Assembly: GCF_015291645.1 (NCBI RefSeq) | Contig: NZ_CP030055.1 | Location: 3,906,001-3,970,000, forward strand | Direction of reading: 5' to 3' | Source of the DNA: Bradyrhizobium sp. CCBAU 53340 | GTDB lineage: Bacteria; Pseudomonadota; Alphaproteobacteria; Rhizobiales; Xanthobacteraceae | DNA: 64,000 nucleotides | Shown: one piece after another, positions 55,481 through 64,000 of the stretch | Position numbering within the stretch: the first letter of the stretch is position 1 | Layout: each line of letters opens with the position of its first letter | The notes under the pieces: model-generated | Told to the model about the DNA's origin: nothing | What the model saw: the letters and a program-made list of their open reading frames with translations, nothing else | Databases searched by the model: none | Program-made: the position numbers and the translations under genes

Positions 55481-56575
55481 CTAACTAGTGGGCAGGTCGG
55501 CCTCGAAGTTGAAGCGGTCGCGCAGGTTCTTGCGCTGCTCCAGGATGTCCTTGAGGAAGGCGCGGTCCTGCTCGTTCTTCATCATCGGCTCGATCAGGTC
55601 GAGCTGGTTCATCGCGACCAGTTGCAGGATCTCGGTGCGCGGTTTGCCGCCGGCATCGCGCGGCAGCGCATGAACCACCTGGATGTGTTCGGGCGGCTTT
55701 GGGCCTTTGGCGGCCGTGAGCTCGTTGCGGAGCTGGCCTTCGAGTGTGGCCAGGTCGGCTTCCACGAACGCATAGAGCCCGACGCCCGAGCGGCGGTCCG
55801 CAAAGGCAACGATCGCAGCGTCGCGCACGGCGGGGTTTTGCCGGATCAGCGCGGCCAAGACCGGCGCATCATTGACCAGCCGGCGGCCACCGCCCTCGCG
55901 GTCGGTGAAGTTGAACAGCCCGCGGGTGATCGCGCGGTAGACCTTCTTGCCGGTGGCGAGCCACAGGCTTGCGGCGAAGGACTTCTTCGCCAGGATCTTT
56001 CGCTCGCGCGGCGTCAGCGCCTCAGGCGCGTAGGAGCGCTTGTGCTTGAGCAGATGGCGGAGGTCTTCATAGGCGAGGATGCGATAGAGCCACCCGCGGC
56101 GCGCAAAGCAGGCCGCAAGCTGGAAGTCGGTCACATAAGCGCGTCCGTCGCGGCCGACCAGCCAGTTCTGCTCCTTGGCGAGATCGTTGTGACAGATGCC
56201 GGCGCGGCGCAACCGGCGGAGCATGTCCTTGGCCGAGCGGAAATAGGCGAGGTCGCCGTGGGGCTTTGCCAGATGCAGCGCGACACCGTCGACGAAGCCG
56301 CGCACCAGCGCGCGCCGGCCGGCCCACAGCAGCTCGGGTCCCACGGAGAGACCCTTTGCGAGCGCCAGCGCACGCTTCTCGCGCGCGAACAGATGCCGCG
56401 CCAGCAGGAACGACCACCACGGCACTTCGTCGAGCCTGCGCAGCACGGCGTCAACATCGCCGTTGTCGCTGCGGAAGCGGCCGCGCTCGACGGTCGAGAA
56501 TACGTCGCGCTTGAGCAGCACGCCCTCGGTCCAGCGCGCCGAGAGCACCGCGGCGTCGTCTTTCGGAAGACTCAT
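55481..56575 (-). CDS. Kinase-like protein fused to an acyl-CoA-synthetase-type C-terminal domain
   Basis: 364 residues. The N-terminal half is kinase-like: catalytic-loop motif ICHNDLAKEQNWLV and metal-binding VTDFQLA, with RIO/lipid-A-type small-kinase character. The C-terminal part (about 245-330: DAAIVAFADRRSGVGLYAFV, HALPRDAGGKPRTEIL) matches the AMP-binding enzyme C-terminal domain, including the Lys in the GK position. The large ATP-binding acyl-CoA synthetase N-domain is missing. It begins 7 bases after trmFO on the same strand, so likely cotranscribed. Substrate unknown. Confidence 0.75.
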   Translation of the reverse strand: MSLPKDDAAVLSARWTEGVLLKRDVFSTVERGRFRSDNGDVDAVLRRLDEVPWWSFLLARHLFAREKRALALAKGLSVGPELLWAGRRALVRGFVDGVALHLAKPHGDLAYFRSAKDMLRRLRRAGICHNDLAKEQNWLVGRDGRAYVTDFQLAACFARRGWLYRILAYEDLRHLLKHKRSYAPEALTPRERKILAKKSFAASLWLATGKKVYRAITRGLFNFTDREGGGRRLVNDAPVLAALIRQNPAVRDAAIVAFADRRSGVGLYAFVEADLATLEGQLRNELTAAKGPKPPEHIQVVHALPRDAGGKPRTEILQLVAMNQLDLIEPMMKNEQDRAFLKDILEQRKNLRDRFNFEADLPTS

Positions 56576-56582
56576 CGATATC

Positions 56583-58010
56583 TCACGCGGCTGCGGCGAA
56601 GCGCAAATGGTCGGCGATCCAGCGATCGAGATCGGAGAGCGCCAATGCGCTCATCGCCTGTTTCTTGGCCACCGTCTTCTCGTTGCCACGTAGGCGCGTG
56701 CCGTCGGGCTTCTTCGTCGGCGGGCTGGCGAGCGGCGGGAACAGGCCGAAATTGATGTTCATCGGCTGGAACGAGCGCGTGCCCGGCTCGATGGTCTCGA
56801 TATGGCCGCCGGTGATGTGACCGAGCAGGGATCCGAGCGCCGTCGTGCTGGGCGGGCTCGCCAGCGTCTCACCGCGGGCGTCAGCGGCAGCATAAAGGCC
56901 GGCGATCAGGCCGACGCTGGCCGATTCCACATAGCCTTCGCAGCCCGTCATCTGCCCGGCGAAGCGCAGCCGCGGCTGCGCGCGCAGGCGCAGCTGGCCG
57001 TCGAGCAGCTTTGGCGAGTTGAGAAAGGTGTTGCGATGCAGGCCGCCGAGGCGGGCGAACTCCGCCTTCTCCAAGCCCGGAATGGTGCGGAAGATGCGCT
57101 GCTGCTCGCCGTATTTCAGTTTCGTCTGGAAGCCGACGATATTGTAGAGCGTGCCGAGCTTGTTGTCCTGGCGCAGCTGCACGATCGCGTAGGCCTTCGT
57201 GGTGGGATCGTGCGGATTGGTGAGGCCGACAGGTTTCATCGGGCCGTGGCGCAGCGTCTCGTGGCCGCGCTCCGCCATTACCTCGATCGGCAGGCAGCCG
57301 TCGAAATAGGGCGTGTTGGTCTCCCATTCCTTGAACTCCGTCTTCTCGCCCGCGATCAGGGCTGCGACGAAGCCGTCATACCGCTCCTTGGTCATGGGGC
57401 AGTTGATGTAGTCGGCGCCATTGCCGCCGGGGCCGACCTTGTCGTAGCGCGACTGGAACCAGGCCACCGACATGTCGATGGACTCACGGTGCACGATCGG
57501 GGCGATCGCGTCGAAGAAGGCGAGCGCGTTCTCGTCCGTGAGCTCCCGAATGGCATCGGCCAGCGGGGCTGAGGTGAGGGGGCCGGTCGCAACGATGACG
57601 TTGCTCCACTCGGCCGGCGGCAGGCCTTTGATCTCGCCGCGGGCGATCTCGATCAGGGGGTGGTCATTCAGCGCCTTGGTGACGGCGGCCGAGAAGCCAT
57701 CGCGGTCGACGGCCAGCGCGCCGCCGGCGGGCACCTGGTTGGCATCGGCTGCGCGCATGATCAGCGAGCCGAGCCGGCGCATTTCGGCGTGCAGCAGGCC
57801 GACGGCGTTGTTGGCGGCATCGTCAGAGCGGAACGAGTTGGAGCAGACGAGCTCGGCGAGCCCGTCGGTGCGGTGCGCCTCGGTCATGCGGTCCGGCCGC
57901 ATCTCGTGTAGCACCACGGGCACGCCTGACTTGGCCACCTGCCAGGCGGCTTCCGAACCGGCAAGGCCGGCGCCAATGACGTGCACGGTGTTGGGTAGTG
58001 GTCCTGTCAT
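56583..58010 (-). CDS. trmFO: tRNA (uracil-54-C5)-methyltransferase, folate-dependent
   Basis: 475 residues. Flavoprotein that forms m5U54 in tRNA using methylene-tetrahydrofolate. N-terminal FAD motif [43 protein letters not shown] and [19 protein letters not shown] are family hallmarks. ATG 58010. Downstream kinase-like gene follows after 7 bases. Confidence 0.96.
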   Translation of the reverse strand: MTGPLPNTVHVIGAGLAGSEAAWQVAKSGVPVVLHEMRPDRMTEAHRTDGLAELVCSNSFRSDDAANNAVGLLHAEMRRLGSLIMRAADANQVPAGGALAVDRDGFSAAVTKALNDHPLIEIARGEIKGLPPAEWSNVIVATGPLTSAPLADAIRELTDENALAFFDAIAPIVHRESIDMSVAWFQSRYDKVGPGGNGADYINCPMTKERYDGFVAALIAGEKTEFKEWETNTPYFDGCLPIEVMAERGHETLRHGPMKPVGLTNPHDPTTKAYAIVQLRQDNKLGTLYNIVGFQTKLKYGEQQRIFRTIPGLEKAEFARLGGLHRNTFLNSPKLLDGQLRLRAQPRLRFAGQMTGCEGYVESASVGLIAGLYAAADARGETLASPPSTTALGSLLGHITGGHIETIEPGTRSFQPMNINFGLFPPLASPPTKKPDGTRLRGNEKTVAKKQAMSALALSDLDRWIADHLRFAAAA

Positions 58011-58084
58011 GGGGCGGACAGGTAGCGCTTTTCGGCGATCAGTGGAATCGCCGAGATCGAGTTTTCTGCCATCAGAAACGACAA

Positions 58085-58103
58085 CGCCCGCACGAGGCGG
58101 GCG
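58085..58103 (-). terminator. Hairpin terminator after the DUF1127 gene
   Basis: CGCCCGC/GCGGGCG stem, 5-base loop. In the leftward direction it is followed by TTGTCGTTTCT, a modest U-rich tract. It separates the DUF1127 gene from trmFO. Confidence 0.6.
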
Positions 58104-58135
58104 CTATCGGTTCGTCCGGTAAGGGCTGAAGGGTA

Positions 58136-58288
58136 TCAGCCCTGATAGTGACCGGCGGCAACGCGCGGGATGTCCGAGCGATCGAGGCCGATATCGGCCA
58201 GTTCGCGATCGCTGAGCTGGGACAGCTCGGCAACATTGCGCTGATAGTCCCGGAAGGCCTGGATCATGCGGATGAGCGAGAGCAGCAT
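58136..58288 (-). CDS. DUF1127-family small protein
   Basis: 50 residues. Conserved ELSQLSDRELADIGLDRSDI is the DUF1127 (YjiS-like) signature, Arg-rich at the N-terminal side. ATG 58288 is preceded by GGAGACTACC. Family members in rhizobia and Agrobacterium influence phosphate uptake or RNA-related regulation; the role here is not known. Confidence 0.9.
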   Translation of the reverse strand: MLLSLIRMIQAFRDYQRNVAELSQLSDRELADIGLDRSDIPRVAAGHYQG

Positions 58289-58979
58289 TGGTAGTCTCCT
58301 GTAGTTCGATTCAGCCCTTGCTCGGGCCTCATCGTTGAAATGAATATAGGTGAGAGTGGTGCGTTGCGAAAGTTCCGATGTTGCGATGCAGCTAAGCGAT
58401 GAATGCATAGCACTGGTAAGGGACGATTAACCCGTCGGCGCTCTCGCCCAACAACTAGGCGAAAATCCCCGGGCTAGGGAATAAATGCCCGTGAAATCAC
58501 GGGTTTGGTGCGAAAACTCGCAATTCAGATTGTTCCGGAAATATGTTGCTTTCCGAGATCGGCAAGGAGGCGGAGCAGCTTGTAAGCCCAAGTAAGCTAT
58601 GCGTGATTCGCATGAACTGCTGTTTATAGAAATGAATTCAAATTCATAAAATGACATCCGCCGGGTCCGACGAGGCGACGGTTCATGGGGGATCCGGAGT
58701 CGGCAGAACCTCCGAGAGTCCGCAGGTTCCTGAATGTCGGATGACCTCGAGAGCCCACGTCCCCATGATGCCTTGCACACACGCCAAGCGTGTAAATTGA
58801 GATTACGAAGTTGTAATGAAGATCAGAAATGCCGCATGCAGCTCTGCGCGCCACGCAACTTCACGTAATTCTCGCAGGGAATTTATTACGGAAAGTTGCC
58901 GCGTCGGCAGCAAAGTCATGTTGCAGATTCCGGCAATGTCGCTGGTTCTGTCCAAGAACAAAAGAAGGAAAGTAACATC
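58289..58979. other. Long intergenic region, lower G+C
   Basis: About 690 bp, visibly A/T-richer than the surroundings, especially 58580-58640 and 58780-58900. It contains a perfect 7-bp-arm hairpin CCCGTGA/TCACGGG (58488-58503) and must hold divergent promoters. No convincing gene; a 55-codon frame from 58815 has no supporting features. Confidence 0.5.
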
Positions 58980-59243
58980 ATGACGAAGTTACTCGGGGTT
59001 ATCGCAATTGCTGCCGTTGCATTCGCCGCCGCGCCGGTCCAGGCCGCCAAGCATGCCATGGGCGGGTGCAGCTCGGGCAATCTCGAGAAGACGGAGACCG
59101 CGATCGAGGCGATGCCCGATGGTGACGGCAAAACGGTCGCCCAGAAGGAAATCGCGTCCGCGCAGGATTCGCTGCTCAACGGCAAGACGGGTGCGTGTGG
59201 CATGCACCTGAGCAAGGCGATGCACGCCACCATGGGTAAGTAA
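58980..59243 (+). CDS. Small exported hypothetical protein
   Basis: 87 residues with signal peptide (MTKLLGVIAIAAVAFAAAPVQA). Mature part about 65 residues, helical, two Cys (GGCSSGN, GACGMHLSKA) and several His/Met. AAGGAAAG precedes the ATG, and a terminator follows. Its MHLSKAMHATMGK C-terminus is Met/His-rich. Function unknown. Confidence 0.8.
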   Translation: MTKLLGVIAIAAVAFAAAPVQAAKHAMGGCSSGNLEKTETAIEAMPDGDGKTVAQKEIASAQDSLLNGKTGACGMHLSKAMHATMGK

Positions 59244-59269
59244 GCGGGTAGGTCAACGCAATTCAAGAG

Positions 59270-59296
59270 AGGGCCGGTCGCCGGGCGATCGGCCCT
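59270..59296 (+). terminator. Hairpin terminator
   Basis: AGGGCCG ... CGGCCCT stem, extended by TCGCC/GGGCGA pairing, followed by a short T-rich tail (GTTTGTC). Lies 27 bases after the exported small protein gene. Confidence 0.6.
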
Positions 59297-59322
59297 ACGC
59301 GTTTGTCTCCGTGCGTGCCTTA

Positions 59323-60147
59323 TTAAGGGGCGTGCGCGAGCTGGGTGGCAAAATAGGCCACCGTCTTGGAATAGACCTCGCTCTTGTTCCACTGCTGCAG
59401 CACCGCGAAGTTCGGGCTTCCGGGTTGCCAATCCTTGCCCTTCTGCCAGCCATAGCCGGCGAGATAATTGGCGGTGGAGGCGAGCACGTCGGGGGCGCTG
59501 TGCAGCAGGTCGCGCTTGCCGTTGCCGTCGAAGTCGACGGCGTATTTCATCCAGGATGACGGCATGAACTGGGTCTGCCCGAGCTCACCGGCCCAGGCAC
59601 CTTTCATCTCGGCGGGCGCAAGATCGCCGCGCTGGACGATGCGTAGCGCATCCATCAGCTCGCCACGAAACTGCTCGGCGCGCCGGCAATCATAGGCGAG
59701 CGTTGCGAGGGAGCGGATCGTCGCGAACTTGCCGGTGTTGACGCCGAAATCGGTTTCAAGACCCCAGATCGCTACCAGGACCTCGCCCGGTACGCCATAG
59801 GTCTGCTCGATGCGGGATAGCACCGAGCCGTACTGCTTCATCATGTTGGAGCCGCGTGTCATCCGCGGCGGCACCATGCGGCCTGAAAACTCTTCGAAGG
59901 TCTGGTTGAAGACCTTTTGCGATTTGTCACGGTTGAGCACGCTCTGGTCCAGCGTCACACCGGCAAGTCCGGCGGTGATGGCCTGTTGCGAGATGCCCTT
60001 GGCCGCAGCCTCGGTCTTGAAGTCAGCGAGCCAGGCGTCGAAATTGCCCGAGCCGCAAGCGACCGCGGCCAGAGCGGGCTCGACGGATACGATTGACGCT
60101 GAAAGGGCGAGGGCTGCGAGAGCGAGACGAGAAATCGTCAGGGTCAT
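59323..60147 (-). CDS. Lytic murein transglycosylase, MltB family
   Basis: 274 residues with signal peptide (about 1-30). Catalytic Glu in AIWGLETDFGVN, GELGQTQFMPSSW, and YLAGYGWQKG are MltB family motifs. No lipobox, so soluble periplasmic instead of membrane-bound. Cleaves peptidoglycan like the Slt at 1231. ATG 60147 gives the signal peptide. Lacks the C-terminal peptidoglycan-binding domain of longer members. Confidence 0.9.
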   Translation of the reverse strand: MTLTISRLALAALALSASIVSVEPALAAVACGSGNFDAWLADFKTEAAAKGISQQAITAGLAGVTLDQSVLNRDKSQKVFNQTFEEFSGRMVPPRMTRGSNMMKQYGSVLSRIEQTYGVPGEVLVAIWGLETDFGVNTGKFATIRSLATLAYDCRRAEQFRGELMDALRIVQRGDLAPAEMKGAWAGELGQTQFMPSSWMKYAVDFDGNGKRDLLHSAPDVLASTANYLAGYGWQKGKDWQPGSPNFAVLQQWNKSEVYSKTVAYFATQLAHAP

Positions 60148-60291
60148 TCGAATAAATTGATTCCGTGAAGGGACATGACCGGAGGCGGTAATGTCCGATG
60201 TAACAGCGGCCAAAGCAAGGCGTGTGACAGCAGCCGATCCCGTCCGGGGGCGGGATCGGCTGTAACGAAATCGTCAGGCTTCAGCCTATCT

Positions 60292-61194
60292 CTATTCTCG
60301 ATTCCGCCACGGAAAGAGATTGGCGGGGAAGTCGGCCGCCGGCTTGCGCGGACGTTGCGGCGGAGGCGGCACCGGCCGGGCGCCGGGTTCGGAGACGATG
60401 ACCTTGCGATAGAGATGCCAGGTGGCGTGGCCGAGCAGTGGGATGACGACGGCGAGCCCGAGGAACGCGGGAATGGTGCCGAGCGCCAGCAGTACCGCCA
60501 CGATCAGTCCCCAGGCCGCCATCGGCACCGGGTTCTTCGCCACGACGCGCAGCGAGGTGACCATCGACTCCAGCGCACCGGCATGCCGGTCGAGCATCAG
60601 CGGGAATGAGACGGCGCTGATGCAGAGTGCGGCCAGCGCGAACAGGAAGCCCGCGCCGCAACCGACCACGATCAGCCACCAGCCCTGCGACGTCGTCAGC
60701 ACGCGCGTCACGAAGTCGGAGATTCCAGTCACGCCTTCATAGCCGAACGCTGCCACATAGATTGCCTGCGCGGTCGCGACCCAGGTCACGAACAGCGCGA
60801 GCAGCAACGTGCCGAGGCCGAGCATGGCGCCGAATGAGGGTGAGCGCAGCACGTCCATGGCGTCCCAGGCGCTGGCTTCCTCATACCGCTCGCGACGGCT
60901 GGAGAGTTCATAGAGGCCGAGCGCTGCGAACGGACCGATCAGAGCGAAGCCCGCGGCCAGCGGAAACAGCAGGGGTATTACTGAATAGCCCATCGCGACG
61001 CGCGCGATCACGAGGCCCAGCACCGGATAGATCACGCAGAGGATGATGGCGTGGCTGGGGACTGCCTTGAAATCTTCCCAGCCGCGCTTGAGCGCATCGT
61101 GCAGGTCGGACAGTTCGATGGTTCGGATCACCGGTCCAGCCGCGTCTGCGGTCTGGCCCATCGTGGGGACATTGCCCTGGTAGAGTGTGGCCAT
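60292..61194 (-). CDS. DUF2189-type membrane protein
   Basis: 300 residues, about six TM helices from residue 60 to 265 (HAIILCVIYPVLGLVIARVA, ATAQAIYVAAFGY, FALAALCISAVSFPLML, AAWGLIVAVLLALGTIPAFL). N-terminal DLHDALKRGWEDFKAVPSHA is the family start. In other bacteria related proteins sit near cytochrome oxidase genes. ATG 61194. The C-terminal tail is Pro/Arg-rich. Function unknown. Confidence 0.85.
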   Translation of the reverse strand: MATLYQGNVPTMGQTADAAGPVIRTIELSDLHDALKRGWEDFKAVPSHAIILCVIYPVLGLVIARVAMGYSVIPLLFPLAAGFALIGPFAALGLYELSSRRERYEEASAWDAMDVLRSPSFGAMLGLGTLLLALFVTWVATAQAIYVAAFGYEGVTGISDFVTRVLTTSQGWWLIVVGCGAGFLFALAALCISAVSFPLMLDRHAGALESMVTSLRVVAKNPVPMAAWGLIVAVLLALGTIPAFLGLAVVIPLLGHATWHLYRKVIVSEPGARPVPPPPQRPRKPAADFPANLFPWRNRE

Positions 61195-61531
61195 GGTCGG
61201 CTTGCTCCCTTGCCATGCGGCCGAATTCGGGCGCCGGCAACGGCGCAACCGGCCGCTCTTCTTGAGTGTTGCGAGTCCAACCAGACGCGAATTCCTGGTG
61301 GCATCGCGAGCTGAACGGGAAGCGTACGCCTATTTCCGAGTCCTGTCCCTCACGCTTGGGTGAGATTCGATGCCGCAGTGCAACCTTGATGACGTCATTC
61401 GGTCGTCATTTCGCCGCAGATAAGCTCATGCTGCTTTGTGGGTCGCGCGAACAGCGCGGGCGCAGTGCAGAAACTTGATCTATAAGGACCCACTCAGGGC
61501 CTTCCAACGGGATCCTTTTCGGGGAGCAGAC
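61195..61531. other. Divergent intergenic region
   Basis: About 340 bp between the divergent DUF2189 and DUF3597 genes. It should hold both promoters. A small dyad TGACGTCATTCGGTCGTCA lies near 61390. No gene seen. Confidence 0.5.
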
Positions 61532-61945
61532 ATGAGCATTTTCGGGAAAATCATGGGCGCAATCTTCGGTAGCCATCAGGCTTCCGCTGCGCCCACCGGC
61601 GGCGCGCCCGCGGGCAGCGCACCTGCAGGGGCCGCGCCGGGCGGATCGGCGCCAGCGTCTGCACCTGCGGCCGCGCCTGCGGCAACGGTGGACGTCGCCG
61701 CGATCGTCGACAAGGCGGCCGCCGCGCACAAGGGCGAGAAGCTGGAATGGCGGACCTCGATCGTCGATCTGATGAAGGCGCTCGACGTCGATTCGAGCCT
61801 TGCGGCACGCAAGGATCTCGCCAAGGAGCTCGGCTACACCGGCGACATGAACGACTCTGCTACCATGAACGTCTGGCTGCACAAGCAGGTGATGTCCAAG
61901 CTCGCTGCAAATGGCGGCAAGCTGCCGCCCGAAATCAAGCACTGA
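61532..61945 (+). CDS. DUF3597-family protein
   Basis: 137 residues. N-terminal MSIFGKIMGAIFGS, an Ala/Pro/Gly-rich linker (17-50), and a conserved C-terminal helical domain (EWRTSIVDLMKALDVDSSL, KDLAKELGYTGDMNDSATMN, WLHKQVMSKLAANGG). The ATG at 61532 gives the family N-terminus. A strong terminator follows. Function unknown. Confidence 0.9.
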   Translation: MSIFGKIMGAIFGSHQASAAPTGGAPAGSAPAGAAPGGSAPASAPAAAPAATVDVAAIVDKAAAAHKGEKLEWRTSIVDLMKALDVDSSLAARKDLAKELGYTGDMNDSATMNVWLHKQVMSKLAANGGKLPPEIKH

Positions 61946-61967
61946 CCGACAGTTCGGTCGATGTCAG

Positions 61968-61993
61968 GGGCCCGCGATGTCGCGGGCCCTTTT
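61968..61993. terminator. Strong hairpin terminator (DUF3597 / GNAT)
   Basis: GGGCCCGCGA-TG-TCGCGGGCCC, a perfect 10-bp stem, then TTTTGC. Between convergent genes, 22 bases after the DUF3597 stop and 5 before the GNAT stop. Confidence 0.9.
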
Positions 61994-61997
61994 GCAT

Positions 61998-62273
61998 TCA
62001 GGTAGCGAGATCCGCATCCTCCGGATGCCTGTCGAGATAATCGACGACGAAACCGCAGCCCGCGATCACCTTTTTACCGTCGCGGCGAATGATTTCGAGC
62101 GCGCCCTTGATCAGATCGGACGCAATGCCGCGACCGCGCAACGCGCGCGGCGTCTCGGTATGGGTGATGATGACCGCCGACGGCGTCAGCCGGTAATTGG
62201 CGAAGGCCAGCTCGTTGCCGACATCGAGTTCGAAGCGGCTCCTGTCCTTGTTGTCGCGTACCGTTGCCGCCAT
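61998..62273 (-). CDS. Small GNAT-fold N-acetyltransferase (GCN5-like, YidJ/YjdJ type)
   Basis: 91 residues. Short GNAT variant with RGRGIASDLIKGALEIIRRDG as the acetyl-CoA loop and helix, and IITHTETP preceding it; C-terminal CGFVVDYLDRHPED. The substrate is not known for this short class. Start ATG 62273. Confidence 0.88.
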   Translation of the reverse strand: MAATVRDNKDRSRFELDVGNELAFANYRLTPSAVIITHTETPRALRGRGIASDLIKGALEIIRRDGKKVIAGCGFVVDYLDRHPEDADLAT

Positions 62274-62377
62274 GCCTGATCCTTCCGAAGCTATGCTTAT
62301 TCCCTGATCTAGGCGCCTGAACCCGCGCTTGCCAAGGCGCGACCAAGGCAGGTTGCCGCAGGGGAGATATCCGCAAA

Positions 62378-63352
62378 ATGCGTGTCCAGCTCAGTCTCAT
62401 GGCCTTGCTCGCTGTACTCGCCGCGACAGGTCCGGCTCCGGCTGCAGCCGAGGGCAGTCCGGCCTGGGAAGCCTGCGGGGGACCGACCAGCGCGCCGGAC
62501 GAGCGGGTGAAGGCCTGCTCGACGGTGATCGACAGCAAGAGCGAGACTGGCCGCAGGCTCGCCGGCGCCTATTGCAACCGCGGATATGGTCTCACCGAAA
62601 AGCGCGAGCTCGATGCGGCGCTGTCCGATCTCGACGAAGCGGTGCGCCTCGATCCGACCTATGCCTGCGCCTACAACAATCGCGGCCGCGTCTACGGCTT
62701 CAAGCGCGACTATGATCGCGCCATCGCCGAGTACGACAAAGCCATCAAGCTCGATCCGTCGATGGCGATGGCCTACAGCAATCGTGGCGAGGCCCGTTAC
62801 AACAAGGGCGATCTCGCCGGCGCCATCGCCGATTTCGCTGCCGCGATCAAGCGCGATCCCGGCCATGCCATGGCCTACGCCAATCGCGGCTATGTCTATG
62901 CTCGCAAGCACGACACGGCGCATGCGCTCGCCGATTACATGATGCGTATCAAGCTCGCGCCGGATCTGATCGCCTACATCGACCGCGGCAATGTCTATCG
63001 CGACAGCGAGCAGCTCGATCGCGCCGCCGCGGACTACAGCGAGGCGATCCGCGTGGCGCCGACAGATGCAAGAGGTTGGCGCAATCGCGGCTTGATCCGG
63101 CTTTACCTCGGCGATAACAAGGGCGGAGTCGCCGATTACGACAAGGCGCTGCAATACGATCCGGCCGACGTGTTCTCCTGGAACAACCGCGGTCAGGCCC
63201 GGATGCGACTCGGCGACATCGAGGGTGCGATCGCCGACTTCTGCAAGGCGCTGGAGATGAAGCCCGACGTGCAGACGGCACGCGATGCGCTGCAAAAAGC
63301 TGGGCGCGCTCTACCGCCGAAGACGCAAGCATCGTGCCTTAGCACCGAATAA
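62378..63352 (+). CDS. Exported TPR-repeat protein
   Basis: 324 residues. Signal peptide (MRVQLSLMALLAVLAA). At least six TPR units from about 65 to 305, such as CAYNNRGRVYGFKRDYDRAI and AMAYANRGYVYARKHDTAHA; each ends with LDP-like turns. A short Cys-containing N-terminal region (WEACGGPTS) precedes them. Likely a periplasmic scaffold. GGGGAGA site upstream. Confidence 0.9.
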   Translation: MRVQLSLMALLAVLAATGPAPAAAEGSPAWEACGGPTSAPDERVKACSTVIDSKSETGRRLAGAYCNRGYGLTEKRELDAALSDLDEAVRLDPTYACAYNNRGRVYGFKRDYDRAIAEYDKAIKLDPSMAMAYSNRGEARYNKGDLAGAIADFAAAIKRDPGHAMAYANRGYVYARKHDTAHALADYMMRIKLAPDLIAYIDRGNVYRDSEQLDRAAADYSEAIRVAPTDARGWRNRGLIRLYLGDNKGGVADYDKALQYDPADVFSWNNRGQARMRLGDIEGAIADFCKALEMKPDVQTARDALQKAGRALPPKTQASCLSTE

Positions 63353-63497
63353 TCCTCAAGGCCGCCCTTGTAAGTTCCAAGATGGTTCCCACGTCGTTCA
63401 CAAGGACATACGCCCGAATGCGGCCGGCGGGTCGCTAGACATTCGGAGTGTCATGGTCGCCAGCCGCTGACGTATGCCTCTTTTGTAGGAGGGTACG

Positions 63498-63896
63498 ATG
63501 TCGGACTTTGGTTTCTTGAATACTCATCGAACATGGGAAGACTGGTGCGGCATGCTGCTCGGCGCGCTGATCGCCGCCTCGCCATGGTTTCCCATCCAAG
63601 ACGGAGCTATGACAGCCGGACATCAGACGGTCGTCTTGAACACGGTCGCCATCGGCTTGGTCGTGTTTGGCCTTAGCCAGCTCGAATATGTCGCATTGCA
63701 GCGGTGGCAAGAGGTGACCACGATCGTTATTGGACTGTGGCTCGTCACCTCGCCCTATGTCCTCGGCTATTCCGGTGAAGGCTTTCTCCGGATCTACCAC
63801 ACGAGTCTCGGTGGGGTGGTGGTGCTTCTCGGAGCACTCCAACTCTGGCAGGACTGGGATCTGAGCGACCAGGACATGCTGAAGCACGGGCAATAG
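63498..63896 (+). CDS. SPW-repeat membrane protein
   Basis: 132 residues, four TM helices arranged as two SPW repeats: ASPWFP (first) and TSPYVLGYSG (second), each followed by helices. Rhizobial and other bacterial SPW proteins are uncharacterised. TAGGAGGG is a strong ribosome site. Confidence 0.88.
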   Translation: MSDFGFLNTHRTWEDWCGMLLGALIAASPWFPIQDGAMTAGHQTVVLNTVAIGLVVFGLSQLEYVALQRWQEVTTIVIGLWLVTSPYVLGYSGEGFLRIYHTSLGGVVVLLGALQLWQDWDLSDQDMLKHGQ

Positions 63897-63948
63897 GCCA
63901 TCGATGTCGACAGGTCCGCCACGCTACGGGCGCGGCGGGCCTGCGCTC

Positions 63949-64000
63949 TCATCTCTTCACGAGGTCCTGATAGTCCGGATGCTTCTCGATCCACGCCTTC
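63949..64000 (-). CDS. C-terminal end of a truncated gene
   Basis: The last 16 codons of a leftward frame, KAWIEKHPDYQDLVKR, end in TGA at 63949-63951. The start lies beyond the window. The fragment is too short to assign; the helical end would suit many proteins. Confidence 0.4.
   Translation of the reverse strand, partial: KAWIEKHPDYQDLVKR

Noticed and set aside
58815..58982. Short frame starting MKIRNAACSS upstream of the small exported protein
   Set aside because: No ribosome site, A/T-rich non-coding composition, and it overlaps the promoter region of the downstream gene.

Overview
The window looks like chromosomal DNA of an alphaproteobacterium, very probably Bradyrhizobium or a close relative. 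The evidence is the high G+C content, the gene order argS - SPOR protein - nagZ - scpAB - tatABC - serS - surE - pcm - nlpD, the large 1600-residue NAD-glutamate dehydrogenase, and several intergenic palindromic elements of a kind I associate with that genus. This placement rests on recognition by eye, not on a database search. I saw no rRNA, tRNA, CRISPR array, transposase or phage module.

Region by region: 1-1.2 kb holds a cluster of small Cys4 (probably zinc-binding) proteins with one exported protein. 1.2-6.9 kb has a lytic transglycosylase, a membrane class III adenylate cyclase and small proteins. 7.0-14.05 kb is a cobalt/nickel block: a cobalamin riboswitch, a BtuB-like receptor, two unassigned genes, CbtB and CbtA (uptake); then a MerR-type regulator facing a MerT-like membrane protein and a 46-residue peptide; then the RcnA exporter with its RcnR repressor. 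14.6-21.5 kb carries ilvD, a Sel1 protein, exonuclease III, a hybrid sensor kinase and an exported protein. 21.5-23.4 kb is gene-poor and contains three diverged copies of a short repeat. 23.4-28.2 kb is NAD-glutamate dehydrogenase. 28.9-44.5 kb is the conserved housekeeping block (erpA, dgt, argS, SPOR, a shrunken nagZ remnant, scpAB, tatABC, serS, surE, pcm, nlpD). 44.5-51.4 kb has a DUF815 ATPase, yajC-secD-secF, two genes related to respiratory complex I assembly factors, and threonine dehydratase. 51.4-64 kb is mixed: a wHTH/TPR regulator, a cupin, an aminotransferase, a CAP-domain protein, a kinase-like protein with a fused acyl-CoA-synthetase-like tail, trmFO, an MltB-type transglycosylase, several DUF proteins, a TPR protein and an SPW-repeat protein.

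Much of the block works at the cell envelope. Tat and Sec export (tatABC, yajC-secDF), peptidoglycan turnover (Slt, MltB-type, SPOR, NlpD) and periplasmic or outer-membrane proteins are all present. The most system-like part is 7.0-14.05 kb, where cobalt/corrinoid import and Co/Ni (and perhaps soft-metal) handling lie side by side under three different sensors: an RNA switch, a MerR protein and RcnR. The other notable items are the deleted nagZ remnant inside an otherwise intact operon, the kinase/AMP-binding-tail fusion, and the Cys4 protein cluster at the left edge.
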